Part shown: one piece after another, positions 34,909 through 42,435 of the stretch
How positions within the stretch are numbered: the stretch's first letter is position 1
Layout: each line of letters begins with the position of its first letter
Translations under genes and position numbers: made by a program
Origin: Cohnella cholangitidis
Lineage (GTDB): Bacteria > Bacillota > Bacilli > Paenibacillales > Paenibacillaceae
NCBI RefSeq assembly: GCF_014107495.1
Contig: NZ_CP041969.1
Location: 4,947,501 to 5,011,500, forward strand
DNA length: 64,000 nt
Direction: 5' to 3'
Notes under the pieces: model-generated
Database searches by the model: none
Seen by the model: the letters and a program-made list of their open reading frames with translations, nothing else
What the model was told of the DNA's origin: nothing

Positions 34909-36126
34909 TCAAGCTTGAGAGAGATAGAACTCTACGCGACATTGCTCGATGTCCGGATGGAATTGGATAAGCGCCTCGCGCCGCACCTGCTTAACCCGGG
35001 CGATCGCGAGCTCCAGCTCCGCGGCAAGCGAAGCGGGTTTATCGCCATTTTCATCGAATGCCATAGCCAATCCCGCGACGAAGCCTTGTGCCATCGCGAC
35101 TTTAGCGCTTTCGACGCCGGTGATGTTTCCGGCTACGTACAGCCGGGAAAGAGGCGTTCTCATGCTCTCGTCATGCAGCGGAATATGCCCGCCTAACTGC
35201 GGGACGTAACGAAACGGACAGCCGGCTACCGCCGCAAGCTCGGCAAGCGGGTAGAGCCCTCCGGCTATGCAGACGAAGTCGGCCTCGATGAACTGTTCGG
35301 TGCCTGCGATTACGCTGCCGTCGGTTCGGATCGCAGCGGTACGCACTCCTTCTACGCAGTCGTTCCCGACGATTTCGAGCGCGGCTCTGCGCAATTGGAG
35401 CGGGGTCCCCCATATTCGCATCCCGCCCTTGGGATAAGCGGCGAGCGCCATGCGCTGAAGCAGAGGATGCCGTATGAGGGAGGCTCCCCGGCGAAATAGC
35501 GGATGGGCCAGATGGGCAACCTTAAGAAGCGCGCCGAATACGCGGCCGGGATCGGACGAGTGTCCCGATACGGGGGATCCGGGAGGAAGCACGATCGCCT
35601 CCAGATCGATACCCGCTAACCGAAGCTCAGACACGATCGCCATGGCCAGAACGTTCATTCCGATGACCACTCCGCGCGAGCCGACTTTGACTCTCTGCAC
35701 GTTCGTCATGACTTGCGCCGCCCCGATGGACATGACTCCGGGCAATGTCCAACCGGGCACGGGCACGGCGGATTCCGCCGCTCCGGTTGCGAGAAGAAGC
35801 CGTTTCGCCTGGAACAAGCCCGCATTCGTCCATAACGTCCAGCCTTCGTCTCCCGTTCGCTCCAGCCCTGTAACGGATACGCCCGTACGTACGCTCACGC
35901 CGGCCTCGCGGGCAGTATCTTCCAAGCGCCGCGCTTCCTCAATGCCGTTCCACCACTTGCCGTTCGGCTCTTGATGGAGTTGGCCAAGCAATCTTCCTCC
36001 TGCCCGGGGATATTCGTCCAGCACCGCGATCCGCAATCCGTTCTTTGCCGCCGATATCGCGGAGGACAGACCCGCGGGTCCCGACCCCACGACAATCACG
36101 TCGGCGTTAGCTCCGCCGTTGCTCAC
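34909..36126 (-). CDS. FAD/NAD(P)-dependent oxidoreductase, D-hydroxyproline dehydrogenase-like alpha subunit
   Basis: The 405-residue flavoprotein resembles HcnB/OoxA-type subunits of heteromeric amine dehydrogenases. It has an N-terminal dinucleotide fold (DVIVVGSGPAGLSSAISAAK), a second one (SRGVVIGMNVLAMAIVSEL) and a C-terminal FAD loop (LYVAGNITGVESAKVAMAQG). Together with the two iron-sulfur proteins transcribed before it and a DAO-type subunit it could oxidise cis-4-hydroxy-D-proline to pyrroline-4-hydroxy-2-carboxylate (inference from known hydroxyproline clusters). Its start overlaps the stop of the ferredoxin gene. Confidence 0.88.
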   Translation of the reverse strand: MSNGGANADVIVVGSGPAGLSSAISAAKNGLRIAVLDEYPRAGGRLLGQLHQEPNGKWWNGIEEARRLEDTAREAGVSVRTGVSVTGLERTGDEGWTLWTNAGLFQAKRLLLATGAAESAVPVPGWTLPGVMSIGAAQVMTNVQRVKVGSRGVVIGMNVLAMAIVSELRLAGIDLEAIVLPPGSPVSGHSSDPGRVFGALLKVAHLAHPLFRRGASLIRHPLLQRMALAAYPKGGMRIWGTPLQLRRAALEIVGNDCVEGVRTAAIRTDGSVIAGTEQFIEADFVCIAGGLYPLAELAAVAGCPFRYVPQLGGHIPLHDESMRTPLSRLYVAGNITGVESAKVAMAQGFVAGLAMAFDENGDKPASLAAELELAIARVKQVRREALIQFHPDIEQCRVEFYLSQA

Positions 36127-36503
36127 GAAATTGCCTCCCCCACCGGAGTTGCGGCCTTACGGAAGGGCGTCGGCAAGCGCTCGCCCGAAGAGATGGACAT
36201 GCCTTCGCGGATCGGCGTCATGCAAGCTCTTATCCCGCCCATTCCGTCAACGGTTAGACGGCATTCCATGCAATGGCCGATATTGCAGTAGATTCCGCGA
36301 GGAGCGCCGTTTTCTTCATGCGAGCGCAGCTTACGGATACCGTTTGCGAGCAGAGCGGCCGCGATGCTCTCGCCTTCTCTGCCGATCAGTTCAAGCCCGT
36401 CGAATTGAAACCGGATCGGAGGCGATTCCGGCAATCGTCCGAGGATAGGGTGGTGATCGATCCTTCCTATGGTCCGTCGAGCATTCACCGGCTCTTCCCC
36501 CAA
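36123..36503 (-). CDS. [2Fe-2S] ferredoxin-like subunit of the dehydrogenase (HcnA-like)
   Basis: The 126-residue protein has the Fer2_4 pattern of HcnA-type subunits: FDGLELIGREGESIAAALLA, then the cluster-binding stretch GIYCNIGHCMECRLTVDG and a further cysteine in IRACMTP. It carries electrons between the flavoprotein subunits. It overlaps the BFD-type gene before it (19 bases) and the flavoprotein gene after it (4 bases), so all three are tightly coupled. Confidence 0.88.
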   Translation of the reverse strand: MGEEPVNARRTIGRIDHHPILGRLPESPPIRFQFDGLELIGREGESIAAALLANGIRKLRSHEENGAPRGIYCNIGHCMECRLTVDGMGGIRACMTPIREGMSISSGERLPTPFRKAATPVGEAIS

Positions 36504-36754
36504 TCACCGAAGCTCAAGGGTCTAACGGGCTGCTGGATTTTGAGCGGAATGGACGCCTCCGCCTCAGCCCCGCGAACCTGCATCGCCATGCTCTCGATTA
36601 ACGGCCTGCACGTTCTGCCTCCGCATATGCCCATGCCCGCGCGGGTACGAAGCTTCGTCTCCCTGGACGAACAACCGTACCGGTTCAAAGTATCCGTAAT
36701 CTGCGATAGAGTGACTTCCTCGCAACGGCAGACGACCAGGTCGTTATGATTCAA
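36485..36754 (-). CDS. BFD-like [2Fe-2S] protein of the dehydrogenase
   Basis: The 89-residue protein has the BFD-type cluster motif, with VCRCEEVTLSQI near the start and GMGICGGRTCRPLIE further on (CxC and CxxxxC). In related dehydrogenases this domain is often fused to a larger subunit; here it is a separate gene. Translation is placed at TTG 36754 because GAAGGAGGGA lies 5 bases upstream, while the longer frame runs back into the promoter. It is the first gene of a three-gene unit behind a sigma-54 promoter. Confidence 0.82.
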   Translation of the reverse strand: MNHNDLVVCRCEEVTLSQITDTLNRYGCSSRETKLRTRAGMGICGGRTCRPLIESMAMQVRGAEAEASIPLKIQQPVRPLSFGDWGKSR

Positions 36755-36789
36755 CGCGATCCCTCCTTCAATTATGACAACTTTGATCC

Positions 36790-36805
36790 AGCAAAAATCA
36801 TGCCA
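36790..36805 (-). promoter_or_regulatory. Sigma-54 promoter for the dehydrogenase genes
   Basis: Read on the minus strand it is TGGCATGATTTTTGCT, matching TGGCAC-N5-TTGCW with one difference and the exact GG/GC spacing; a T precedes it as in the consensus. Transcription would start about 12 bases beyond, leaving a leader of about 25 bases to TTG 36754. Confidence 0.85.
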
Positions 36806-36813
36806 ACGCATAG

Positions 36814-36833
36814 TGGAAATGGTATCCGTTCCA
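36814..36833. promoter_or_regulatory. Dyad between the two sigma-54 promoters
   Basis: TGGAA-N10-TTCCA lies centred between the -24 elements of the divergent promoters. It may be a binding site for the activator or another regulator, but it is closer to the promoters than usual enhancer sites. Confidence 0.35.
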
Positions 36834-36837
36834 AAGT

Positions 36838-36853
36838 TGGCATCTATTTTGCT
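36838..36853 (+). promoter_or_regulatory. Sigma-54 promoter for the second M24 peptidase gene
   Basis: TGGCATCTATTTTGCT matches TGGCAC-N5-TTGCW with one difference and exact spacing. It differs from the divergent promoter only within the N5 region. The expected start is near 36864, giving a leader of about 75 bases. Confidence 0.85.
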
Positions 36854-36939
36854 ATGTCGAACAGAGGAGTCTGGCGTAATCTAAAGCTGACCATACTTAA
36901 CGGTGCCAACATAACAAGATCGAAGGAGAGATTCGCAAC

Positions 36940-38040
36940 ATGTCCAGTTTAAGAAAACAACGCTTCGAGCAGTTTCGCGAACGGCTGCGGCAACGCGGGA
37001 TGACCGCCGCGCTGCTTACTTCGCCGACGGCTTTACTCTATTTGACCGGTTTTCAGTCCGATCCGATGGAACGTTTCCTAGCTCTATGGATACCCGCGGA
37101 AGGAGAAACCATCCTTTTCGTTCCCGAATTGGATGAGGCTAAAGCCGCAACGGCGGAAAATATCGGAACGATCGTCCCCGTGACCGACAGCGACTCTCCC
37201 TACGAGATTGTGCGCCGTGAATGCGGAGAAGCCCCGGCCCGCTGCGGAATAGAGAAAAAAACAATGTCCATCCACGTCGGAGAACAGTTGAGCCTGCTCT
37301 GGGAGCAAACGGAATTTCTTGAAGTCGGCGGAGAGCTGTCCGCCATTTGGGGAAGAAAAACGAGAGAAGAAGCGGATTTCATCGGCAAAGCGGCGCATAT
37401 CGCCAACGAAGCGGTAGAAGCGGCATTGAAAAATTTTAGCCCGGGCATGACGGAAAGGGAAGTCGCGGAACGCATTCTACTCGAAATCCGATTGCTGGGA
37501 GGCGACGGTCCGGCATTCTCGCCGACCGTATTGGCGGGGGTTCGCGCAGGCCTGCCGCATGGGGAAACCGGAGATACGCCGATTCGGGACGGAGACTTCC
37601 TGCTGATCGATATGGGCGTGTCCTATCGGAATTATTTATCGGATATGACCCGAACTTTCCTAGTGGGAAGCGGGACCGCCGAGCAGGAAACCATTTACGA
37701 TACGGTGCGGGAAGCGAACAGAAGAGCGATAGCCGCGATCCGTCCCGGCGTTCCGCTGAGCGAAATCGATGATGCGGCTCGTTCGTGGATATCTGCGCAA
37801 GGCTATGGCGAATATTTCATTCACCGCGTCGGACACGGATTAGGAATGGTCATACATGAGGAACCGTCCATACATGGCCGCAACGGGGACGTTATCGTGC
37901 CCGGCATGCTGTTCACGATCGAACCGGGCATTTACGTTCCGGGCGTTGGGGGCGTCAGGATCGAAGACGATATTTACGTGAACGAGAAGGGGGAGACGGA
38001 ACGCTTGACCTGTTTCCCCCGGGAGCTGCGCCGATTGTAG
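36940..38040 (+). CDS. M24 family Xaa-Pro peptidase (prolidase-like), second copy
   Basis: The 366-residue protein has the creatinase N-domain (AALLTSPTALLYLTGFQSDP) and the metallopeptidase domain with ligands in LIDMGVSYRNYLSDMTRTF, HRVGHGLGMVIHE, IEPGIY and GVRIEDDIY. It is cytoplasmic and similar in layout to the enzyme at 27386. It is preceded by a sigma-54 promoter and GGAGAG, and is convergent with the sigma-54 activator gene 11 bases later. Likely role: freeing hydroxyproline or proline from di- and tripeptides (inference). Confidence 0.92.
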   Translation: MSSLRKQRFEQFRERLRQRGMTAALLTSPTALLYLTGFQSDPMERFLALWIPAEGETILFVPELDEAKAATAENIGTIVPVTDSDSPYEIVRRECGEAPARCGIEKKTMSIHVGEQLSLLWEQTEFLEVGGELSAIWGRKTREEADFIGKAAHIANEAVEAALKNFSPGMTEREVAERILLEIRLLGGDGPAFSPTVLAGVRAGLPHGETGDTPIRDGDFLLIDMGVSYRNYLSDMTRTFLVGSGTAEQETIYDTVREANRRAIAAIRPGVPLSEIDDAARSWISAQGYGEYFIHRVGHGLGMVIHEEPSIHGRNGDVIVPGMLFTIEPGIYVPGVGGVRIEDDIYVNEKGETERLTCFPRELRRL

Positions 38041-38051
38041 CCGAACGTCGG

Positions 38052-39053
38052 CTAAGAACGGAGAGGTGTTCCTAGCTTCTTGTACAACGACATGCGGGAG
38101 ATGCCGAGCCGTTTCGCCGCGGCCTGCTTGTTGCCCCCAGCCTGTTCGAGTGCGGCATCGACATATTCCCGTTCGCGCAACGACAACCAATCCGCCAATG
38201 TGCCGTCGGAAGGGAGCGAAGGTACCGCATTCTCTTGTCCGGTTGGCGGATGAGATAAGCTTAGTCGAATGGCCTCCGGCAGATCATTTAACCGAACAAC
38301 GCCATCCTGCGAGAAAACGACAAGCCGTTCTATCGCGTTCCTCAGCTCGCGAACGTTGCCGGGCCAAGGGTACGCCGACATCGCCTCGATGACCGGAGCG
38401 GATAGTTGCGCGACGGGCCGTTCGTATCGGTTGCCGAATTCGCGCAGGAAAGCGTCAGCGAGCAGCGGGAGATCGTCCTTACGTTGGCGAAGCGAAGGGA
38501 TCTCGATAGCGATCGCGCTAAGCCGGTAGTAGAGATCTTCCCGGAATAAGCTTTGCTTCATCCTCGATTCCAAGTCGCGATTCGTCGCGGCGACGAATCG
38601 GCAGCCAACCTCCGCGGCGCGAGTGCCTCCTACCGGAAAATAGGTACGCTCCTCTAGAACGCGTAGAAGTTTTACTTGCATGTCGGCCGGAAGCTCTCCG
38701 ATCTCATCCAGAAACAATGTCCCGCCGCGGGCTAACTCGATTTTACCGGGTTTGCCTCGCGGATCCGCGCCGGAAAAAGCCCCTTTCTCGTAACCGAACA
38801 GTTCGCTCTCGACGAGTGAAGCCATCAGCGCTCCGCAATTGATGGCGATGAACGGCGCTTGTTCGCGCTCGCGCAGCGAATGAATCGCTTGGGCAAACCG
38901 CTCTTTGCCTACGCCGGTTTCACCGGTAAGCAATACGGTAGACAGAACTCCGCCCAGCCTGCGCGCTCTGTCGACGGTCTCGAGATAAGCGGTACTTCTG
39001 CCGAGCATGGAAGCGAAAGGGTCCGTTCGCTGCATGGAGTCGTAAGCGGACAT
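38052..39053 (-). CDS. Sigma-54-dependent transcription activator without sensory domain
   Basis: The 333-residue protein starts almost directly with the AAA+ domain: Walker A GETGVGKE, sigma-54 contact loop GAFSGA (usually GAFTGA), Walker B GGTLFLDEIGEL and the FREDLYYRL and PWPGNVREL motifs. A Fis-type helix-turn-helix (NKQAAAKRLGISRMSLYKKL) ends it. Receiver, PAS or GAF domains are absent, as in PspF. Its targets are probably the two sigma-54 promoters 1.2 kb away. GGGAGGTG precedes ATG 39053. How its activity is controlled is not visible. Confidence 0.95.
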   Translation of the reverse strand: MSAYDSMQRTDPFASMLGRSTAYLETVDRARRLGGVLSTVLLTGETGVGKERFAQAIHSLREREQAPFIAINCGALMASLVESELFGYEKGAFSGADPRGKPGKIELARGGTLFLDEIGELPADMQVKLLRVLEERTYFPVGGTRAAEVGCRFVAATNRDLESRMKQSLFREDLYYRLSAIAIEIPSLRQRKDDLPLLADAFLREFGNRYERPVAQLSAPVIEAMSAYPWPGNVRELRNAIERLVVFSQDGVVRLNDLPEAIRLSLSHPPTGQENAVPSLPSDGTLADWLSLREREYVDAALEQAGGNKQAAAKRLGISRMSLYKKLGTPLRS

Positions 39054-39185
39054 TCGAGATGCACCTCCCTCATGATTCTACAGAATATGTAAATAAATTA
39101 TTACACTGTACGGCATTGGATGTAAATCAAAATATACACATGCTCGATGATCATCTAATCGTTAACGACAAAGGGAGGTAGTCGA

Positions 39186-40400
39186 ATGGCAACAAGCCGC
39201 AGGACGGTAAGCCAATCGGCGGACGTACTGATTGCCGGCGGCGGCATCATCGGGATGTCCGTCGCATATTATGCCGCCCGGGCGGGGTTATCCGTCGCGG
39301 TATTGGAGAAGGGAGAGATCGCGCAAGGCACGTCCTCCCGCTGCGACGGCAATATCCTCGTCATCGATAAGGAACCTGGATTCGATAGTTTGATGTCGCT
39401 GAAGAGCCAGCAGCTTATCGACGAACTGACAAGATGGCTTCCGCATTCCTTCGAGTACCGCGCTCCTGGCAGTATTTTCGTATGCGAGACGGACGAAGAG
39501 CTCGCGGCGGCGCAGATGTGGGTGAATCGCCAAGCGGCTCTAGGATTGCCGTTTAGGATGCTGGATCGATCGGATCTTCGCCAAGAATCCGACTATTTCG
39601 CCGACGATTTGGCCGGCGGTCTGGAGTGCGCCTCGGATTCGACCGTTAATCCCTACATGCTAACGTACGCGCTCGCCGAAGGGGCCGGCGGTTTTGGGGC
39701 CGTGATCCGATTGCACACGGAAGTTCGCAGCATTACGCGTCTGAAAGGAGGCGGATTCGCCGTAGACACGGACAGGGGCGAATGGTTAGCCGGCAAGATC
39801 GTGAATGCCGCGGGCTGTTGGGCGCCCAAGATTGGGGGGATGGTCGGTTTGGATATCCCTATCGTTCCGCGCAAAGGTCACCTAATCGTTGCTGCCCGCC
39901 AGAAGCCGGTAGGGATGCGCAAAGTGATGGAGTTCGGCTATTTGATGTCCAAGTTCGGAGGAACCCGCCAAGTCGACGAGGAAACGGAGCGCTTCGGCGT
40001 CGCGCTCGTGTTCGAGCCGACGGAAAGCCAGAACTTCCTTATCGGATCGAGCAGGGAATTCGCCGGATTCGATACGGTCGTACGGCCGGAGGTAATCAGG
40101 ACGATGGCGCGGCGAGCGCTTCGGTTCTATCCCGGCATCGCCGATTTCCAGATCATCCGCGCTTACGCCGGGCTTAGGCCGTGGACGCCGGATCATTTGC
40201 CGATCGTGTCGGAAGTCGATGAAGTTCCCGGCTACTATATTGCCGCGGGCCACGAAGGGGACGGCATCAGTTTGGCGGCGGTGACGGGCAAGCTCATGAG
40301 CGAGTTGCTAACCGGAGCCGATAATACGTGCATTCCGGCCGCTCCCCTTCGTTACGATCGTTTTCAAGCCGAGGAATGGAGGAGACAGCATGCGCGCTAA
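39186..40400 (+). CDS. FAD-dependent D-amino acid oxidase-type protein, D-hydroxyproline dehydrogenase-like beta subunit
   Basis: The 404-residue DAO-family flavoprotein has the FAD-binding start ADVLIAGGGIIGMSVAYYAA, the segment VLEKGEIAQGTSSRCDGNI and the C-terminal GLRPWTPDHLPIVSEV and YIAAGHEGDGISLA. It matches HcnC/OoxB-type subunits that work with the HcnA/HcnB-like proteins encoded at 34.9-36.8 kb. Likely substrate is cis-4-hydroxy-D-proline, since a hydroxyproline epimerase gene overlaps its end by 11 bases. GGGAGG precedes the ATG. It is divergent from the activator gene. Confidence 0.88.
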   Translation: MATSRRTVSQSADVLIAGGGIIGMSVAYYAARAGLSVAVLEKGEIAQGTSSRCDGNILVIDKEPGFDSLMSLKSQQLIDELTRWLPHSFEYRAPGSIFVCETDEELAAAQMWVNRQAALGLPFRMLDRSDLRQESDYFADDLAGGLECASDSTVNPYMLTYALAEGAGGFGAVIRLHTEVRSITRLKGGGFAVDTDRGEWLAGKIVNAAGCWAPKIGGMVGLDIPIVPRKGHLIVAARQKPVGMRKVMEFGYLMSKFGGTRQVDEETERFGVALVFEPTESQNFLIGSSREFAGFDTVVRPEVIRTMARRALRFYPGIADFQIIRAYAGLRPWTPDHLPIVSEVDEVPGYYIAAGHEGDGISLAAVTGKLMSELLTGADNTCIPAAPLRYDRFQAEEWRRQHAR

Positions 40401-41412
40401 CCGAGTATTCCGGACGATCGATACGCATACCGGAGGGAACCCGACCCGAACGTTAATAAGCGGCTTACCGATGCTTAAGGGAAATACGATGGCCGAAAAA
40501 ATGTTGGATATGAAACGAAACTATGACGATATACGCCGATTACTTATGAATGAGCCGCGCGGACATGATGTCATGTCGGGCGCCTGTCTCGTTCAACCGT
40601 GCGATCCTGCGGCGGACGTGGGCGTCATTTTTATCGAGACGGGCGGTTATTTGCCGATGTGCGGGCACGATACGATCGGGTTCTGCACGGCATTGGTGGA
40701 ATGCGGACTCGTACCGGTAAGGGAGCCGACTACTCTAATCGCGCTCGATACGCCCGCAGGGCTCGTCCGCGCGGAAGTGACGGTGAGTAATGGCTCGGCG
40801 GTACGAGTAGCGTTTCGCAATATTCCGGCGTTCTTGCATAGCCGATTCACCGTCAAAGTAGACGGCATCGGGGACGTCTCCGGCGAGATTGCTTACGGCG
40901 GCAATTTCTACGCGATCGTGGACGCGAGGACGATCGGAGTGGCGTTGGAGCCTTGGAATGCGGGAACTATCGTCGACCAGGCTTTGTTAATACGACAAGC
41001 CGTGAACGAGCAGATGCAAGTCGTACACCCGGAATCGGAATTTATCCGAGGAGTAACGCATGTCGAATTGTTCGGCGACCCTCGGCATCCCGAAGCGGAT
41101 ACGCGCAATACGGTCGTCGTGCCGCCCGGAGGCATTGACCGTTCTCCTTGCGGTACGGGAACATCCGCTAAGCTTGCGGCATTGTATGCGCAAGGCAAGA
41201 TCGGAATCGATGAAACGTTCGTGCACGAGAGCATCGTTGGCTCCCTTTTTCACGCGCGGGTGCTCGAAGAGACGGAGGTCGGCGGGATGCCTGCCGTCGA
41301 TACGGAAATAGCAGGCTCGGCTTGGATGATGGGCATGCACACCTTTTATTCCCACGAGGAAGATCCGCTTAACGAAGGTTTTTTGTTCATTCCCGCGGTT
41401 GATCATGATTAG
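40390..41412 (+). CDS. Proline racemase family enzyme, probable 4-hydroxyproline 2-epimerase
   Basis: The 340-residue protein has both catalytic cysteines of the family: Cys91 in PMCGHDTIGF and Cys254 in RSPCGTGTSAKLA, plus the N-terminal TIDTHTGGNPTR and NEPRGHDVMSG motifs. With two cysteines it should be an epimerase or racemase; the Thr-type third family member (dehydratase) is excluded. In this neighbourhood it would convert trans-4-hydroxy-L-proline to cis-4-hydroxy-D-proline for the oxidase upstream. Proline racemase activity cannot be ruled out. GGAGG lies before the ATG. Confidence 0.92.
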   Translation: MRANRVFRTIDTHTGGNPTRTLISGLPMLKGNTMAEKMLDMKRNYDDIRRLLMNEPRGHDVMSGACLVQPCDPAADVGVIFIETGGYLPMCGHDTIGFCTALVECGLVPVREPTTLIALDTPAGLVRAEVTVSNGSAVRVAFRNIPAFLHSRFTVKVDGIGDVSGEIAYGGNFYAIVDARTIGVALEPWNAGTIVDQALLIRQAVNEQMQVVHPESEFIRGVTHVELFGDPRHPEADTRNTVVVPPGGIDRSPCGTGTSAKLAALYAQGKIGIDETFVHESIVGSLFHARVLEETEVGGMPAVDTEIAGSAWMMGMHTFYSHEEDPLNEGFLFIPAVDHD

Positions 41413-41423
41413 GAGGTCGGTCC

Positions 41424-42419
41424 ATGCGATTATCCCATATGATTCATACGATAGACGTACATGTTGCAGGCTGGCCGCTAAGAGTGTTGCAATGCCCTAT
41501 TCCGGAGGGCAAGAACGAGCAATCGCTGCGCCAGGCGGCTCGGAAACTATGGGACGACGACCATTCCATTCTTCACTGGCTGCAGAGAGAACCCAGGGGG
41601 CATGCGGCTATGCGGGTTGCGGTCGTAGATACGTCCGATGCTGCCGATGTCCGGATGCTCGTTTTCGATTCGGAGGGCTACTGTCGGACGGACTCGCTTG
41701 ATGCCCTATGCGTTGCTACGGGATTGGCTGAAATAGGAGCCGGAACGTTCGACGCGTTTAGATCGCCTGGTCAAATTCATCGGACAACGTTTACGCCGCA
41801 TGATTCAACGGTCGACGAAGCAAGGATCGAAGGCGACGCGGCGGAATGCGTCGCGATTGACGAGGAAATCGAATTAGGCGATCTTAACTTCACGGTAGAC
41901 AGAGCTGACTGCGGCCACCGCTATGTCATCGTTGACGCGAAACGGGCGGGTTTGGATTTGTCGGTCGCCAACAAATCGAAGTTGGAGAAGCTGGCTGCGC
42001 GAATAGGCCAAGCAACTAAGGGGAACTGGGAAGAGAGAGGAGATGGGCAATCGAACGTTCCACGGTTGGCTGAGAATAACTGCCGCATCGCGTTCATGGA
42101 AGCCAGCTCCGGTCAAGAGAGCGCATGGCGAGCGGTTACGTGCTATGAGGATGGCAGGCTTTTCCGTGCGCCGGAAGCCGGATCCATTGGAGCAATGCTT
42201 GCCGTCATGAACAAACGTAACCGCGTTACTGTCGGGGGAAATTTCCTTTTTCAAGGGTTATCCGGAAGCTCGCTTCATTCGAACGTAACCGGATTATTAG
42301 ACCAAGAGGGGCGGCCGGCATTGTTCTGGGAACTGCGCGGGCGCGCATTCGTTACCGGATCGCATCAATTTCTCGTTCATCCCGACGATCCGCTGTCGAG
42401 AGGATTCTTATTGCGATAG
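41424..42419 (+). CDS. Proline racemase paralogue lacking both catalytic cysteines
   Basis: The 331-residue protein aligns along its whole length with the enzyme before it (TIDVHVAGWPLRVL at the start; VTGSHQFLVHPDDPLSRGF at the end). The MCGHDTIG segment is replaced by RTDSLDAL and the SPCGTGTS segment by APEAGSIG. Neither catalytic thiol remains. The frame is intact with no stop codons, and AGGAGG precedes its ATG 11 bases after the epimerase gene, so it looks expressed and kept. It may be a regulatory partner, a ligand-binding protein or an enzyme with new chemistry. Confidence 0.85.
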   Translation: MRLSHMIHTIDVHVAGWPLRVLQCPIPEGKNEQSLRQAARKLWDDDHSILHWLQREPRGHAAMRVAVVDTSDAADVRMLVFDSEGYCRTDSLDALCVATGLAEIGAGTFDAFRSPGQIHRTTFTPHDSTVDEARIEGDAAECVAIDEEIELGDLNFTVDRADCGHRYVIVDAKRAGLDLSVANKSKLEKLAARIGQATKGNWEERGDGQSNVPRLAENNCRIAFMEASSGQESAWRAVTCYEDGRLFRAPEAGSIGAMLAVMNKRNRVTVGGNFLFQGLSGSSLHSNVTGLLDQEGRPALFWELRGRAFVTGSHQFLVHPDDPLSRGFLLR

Positions 42420-42435
42420 CGGCATCGCAACGCCG

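Noticed and set aside
34710..34970. Plus-strand frame encoding repeated 17-residue units (SRIMRRWRRRASQIRLY)
   Set aside because: It is the result of the 51-base DNA repeat, which is a multiple of three. It starts inside a terminator hairpin and has no ribosome site.
39088..39105. TGTAA-N8-TTACA dyad between activator and DAO genes as an enhancer site
   Set aside because: The sequence is A/T-rich, so such a dyad arises easily, and no sigma-54 promoter or second copy is nearby.
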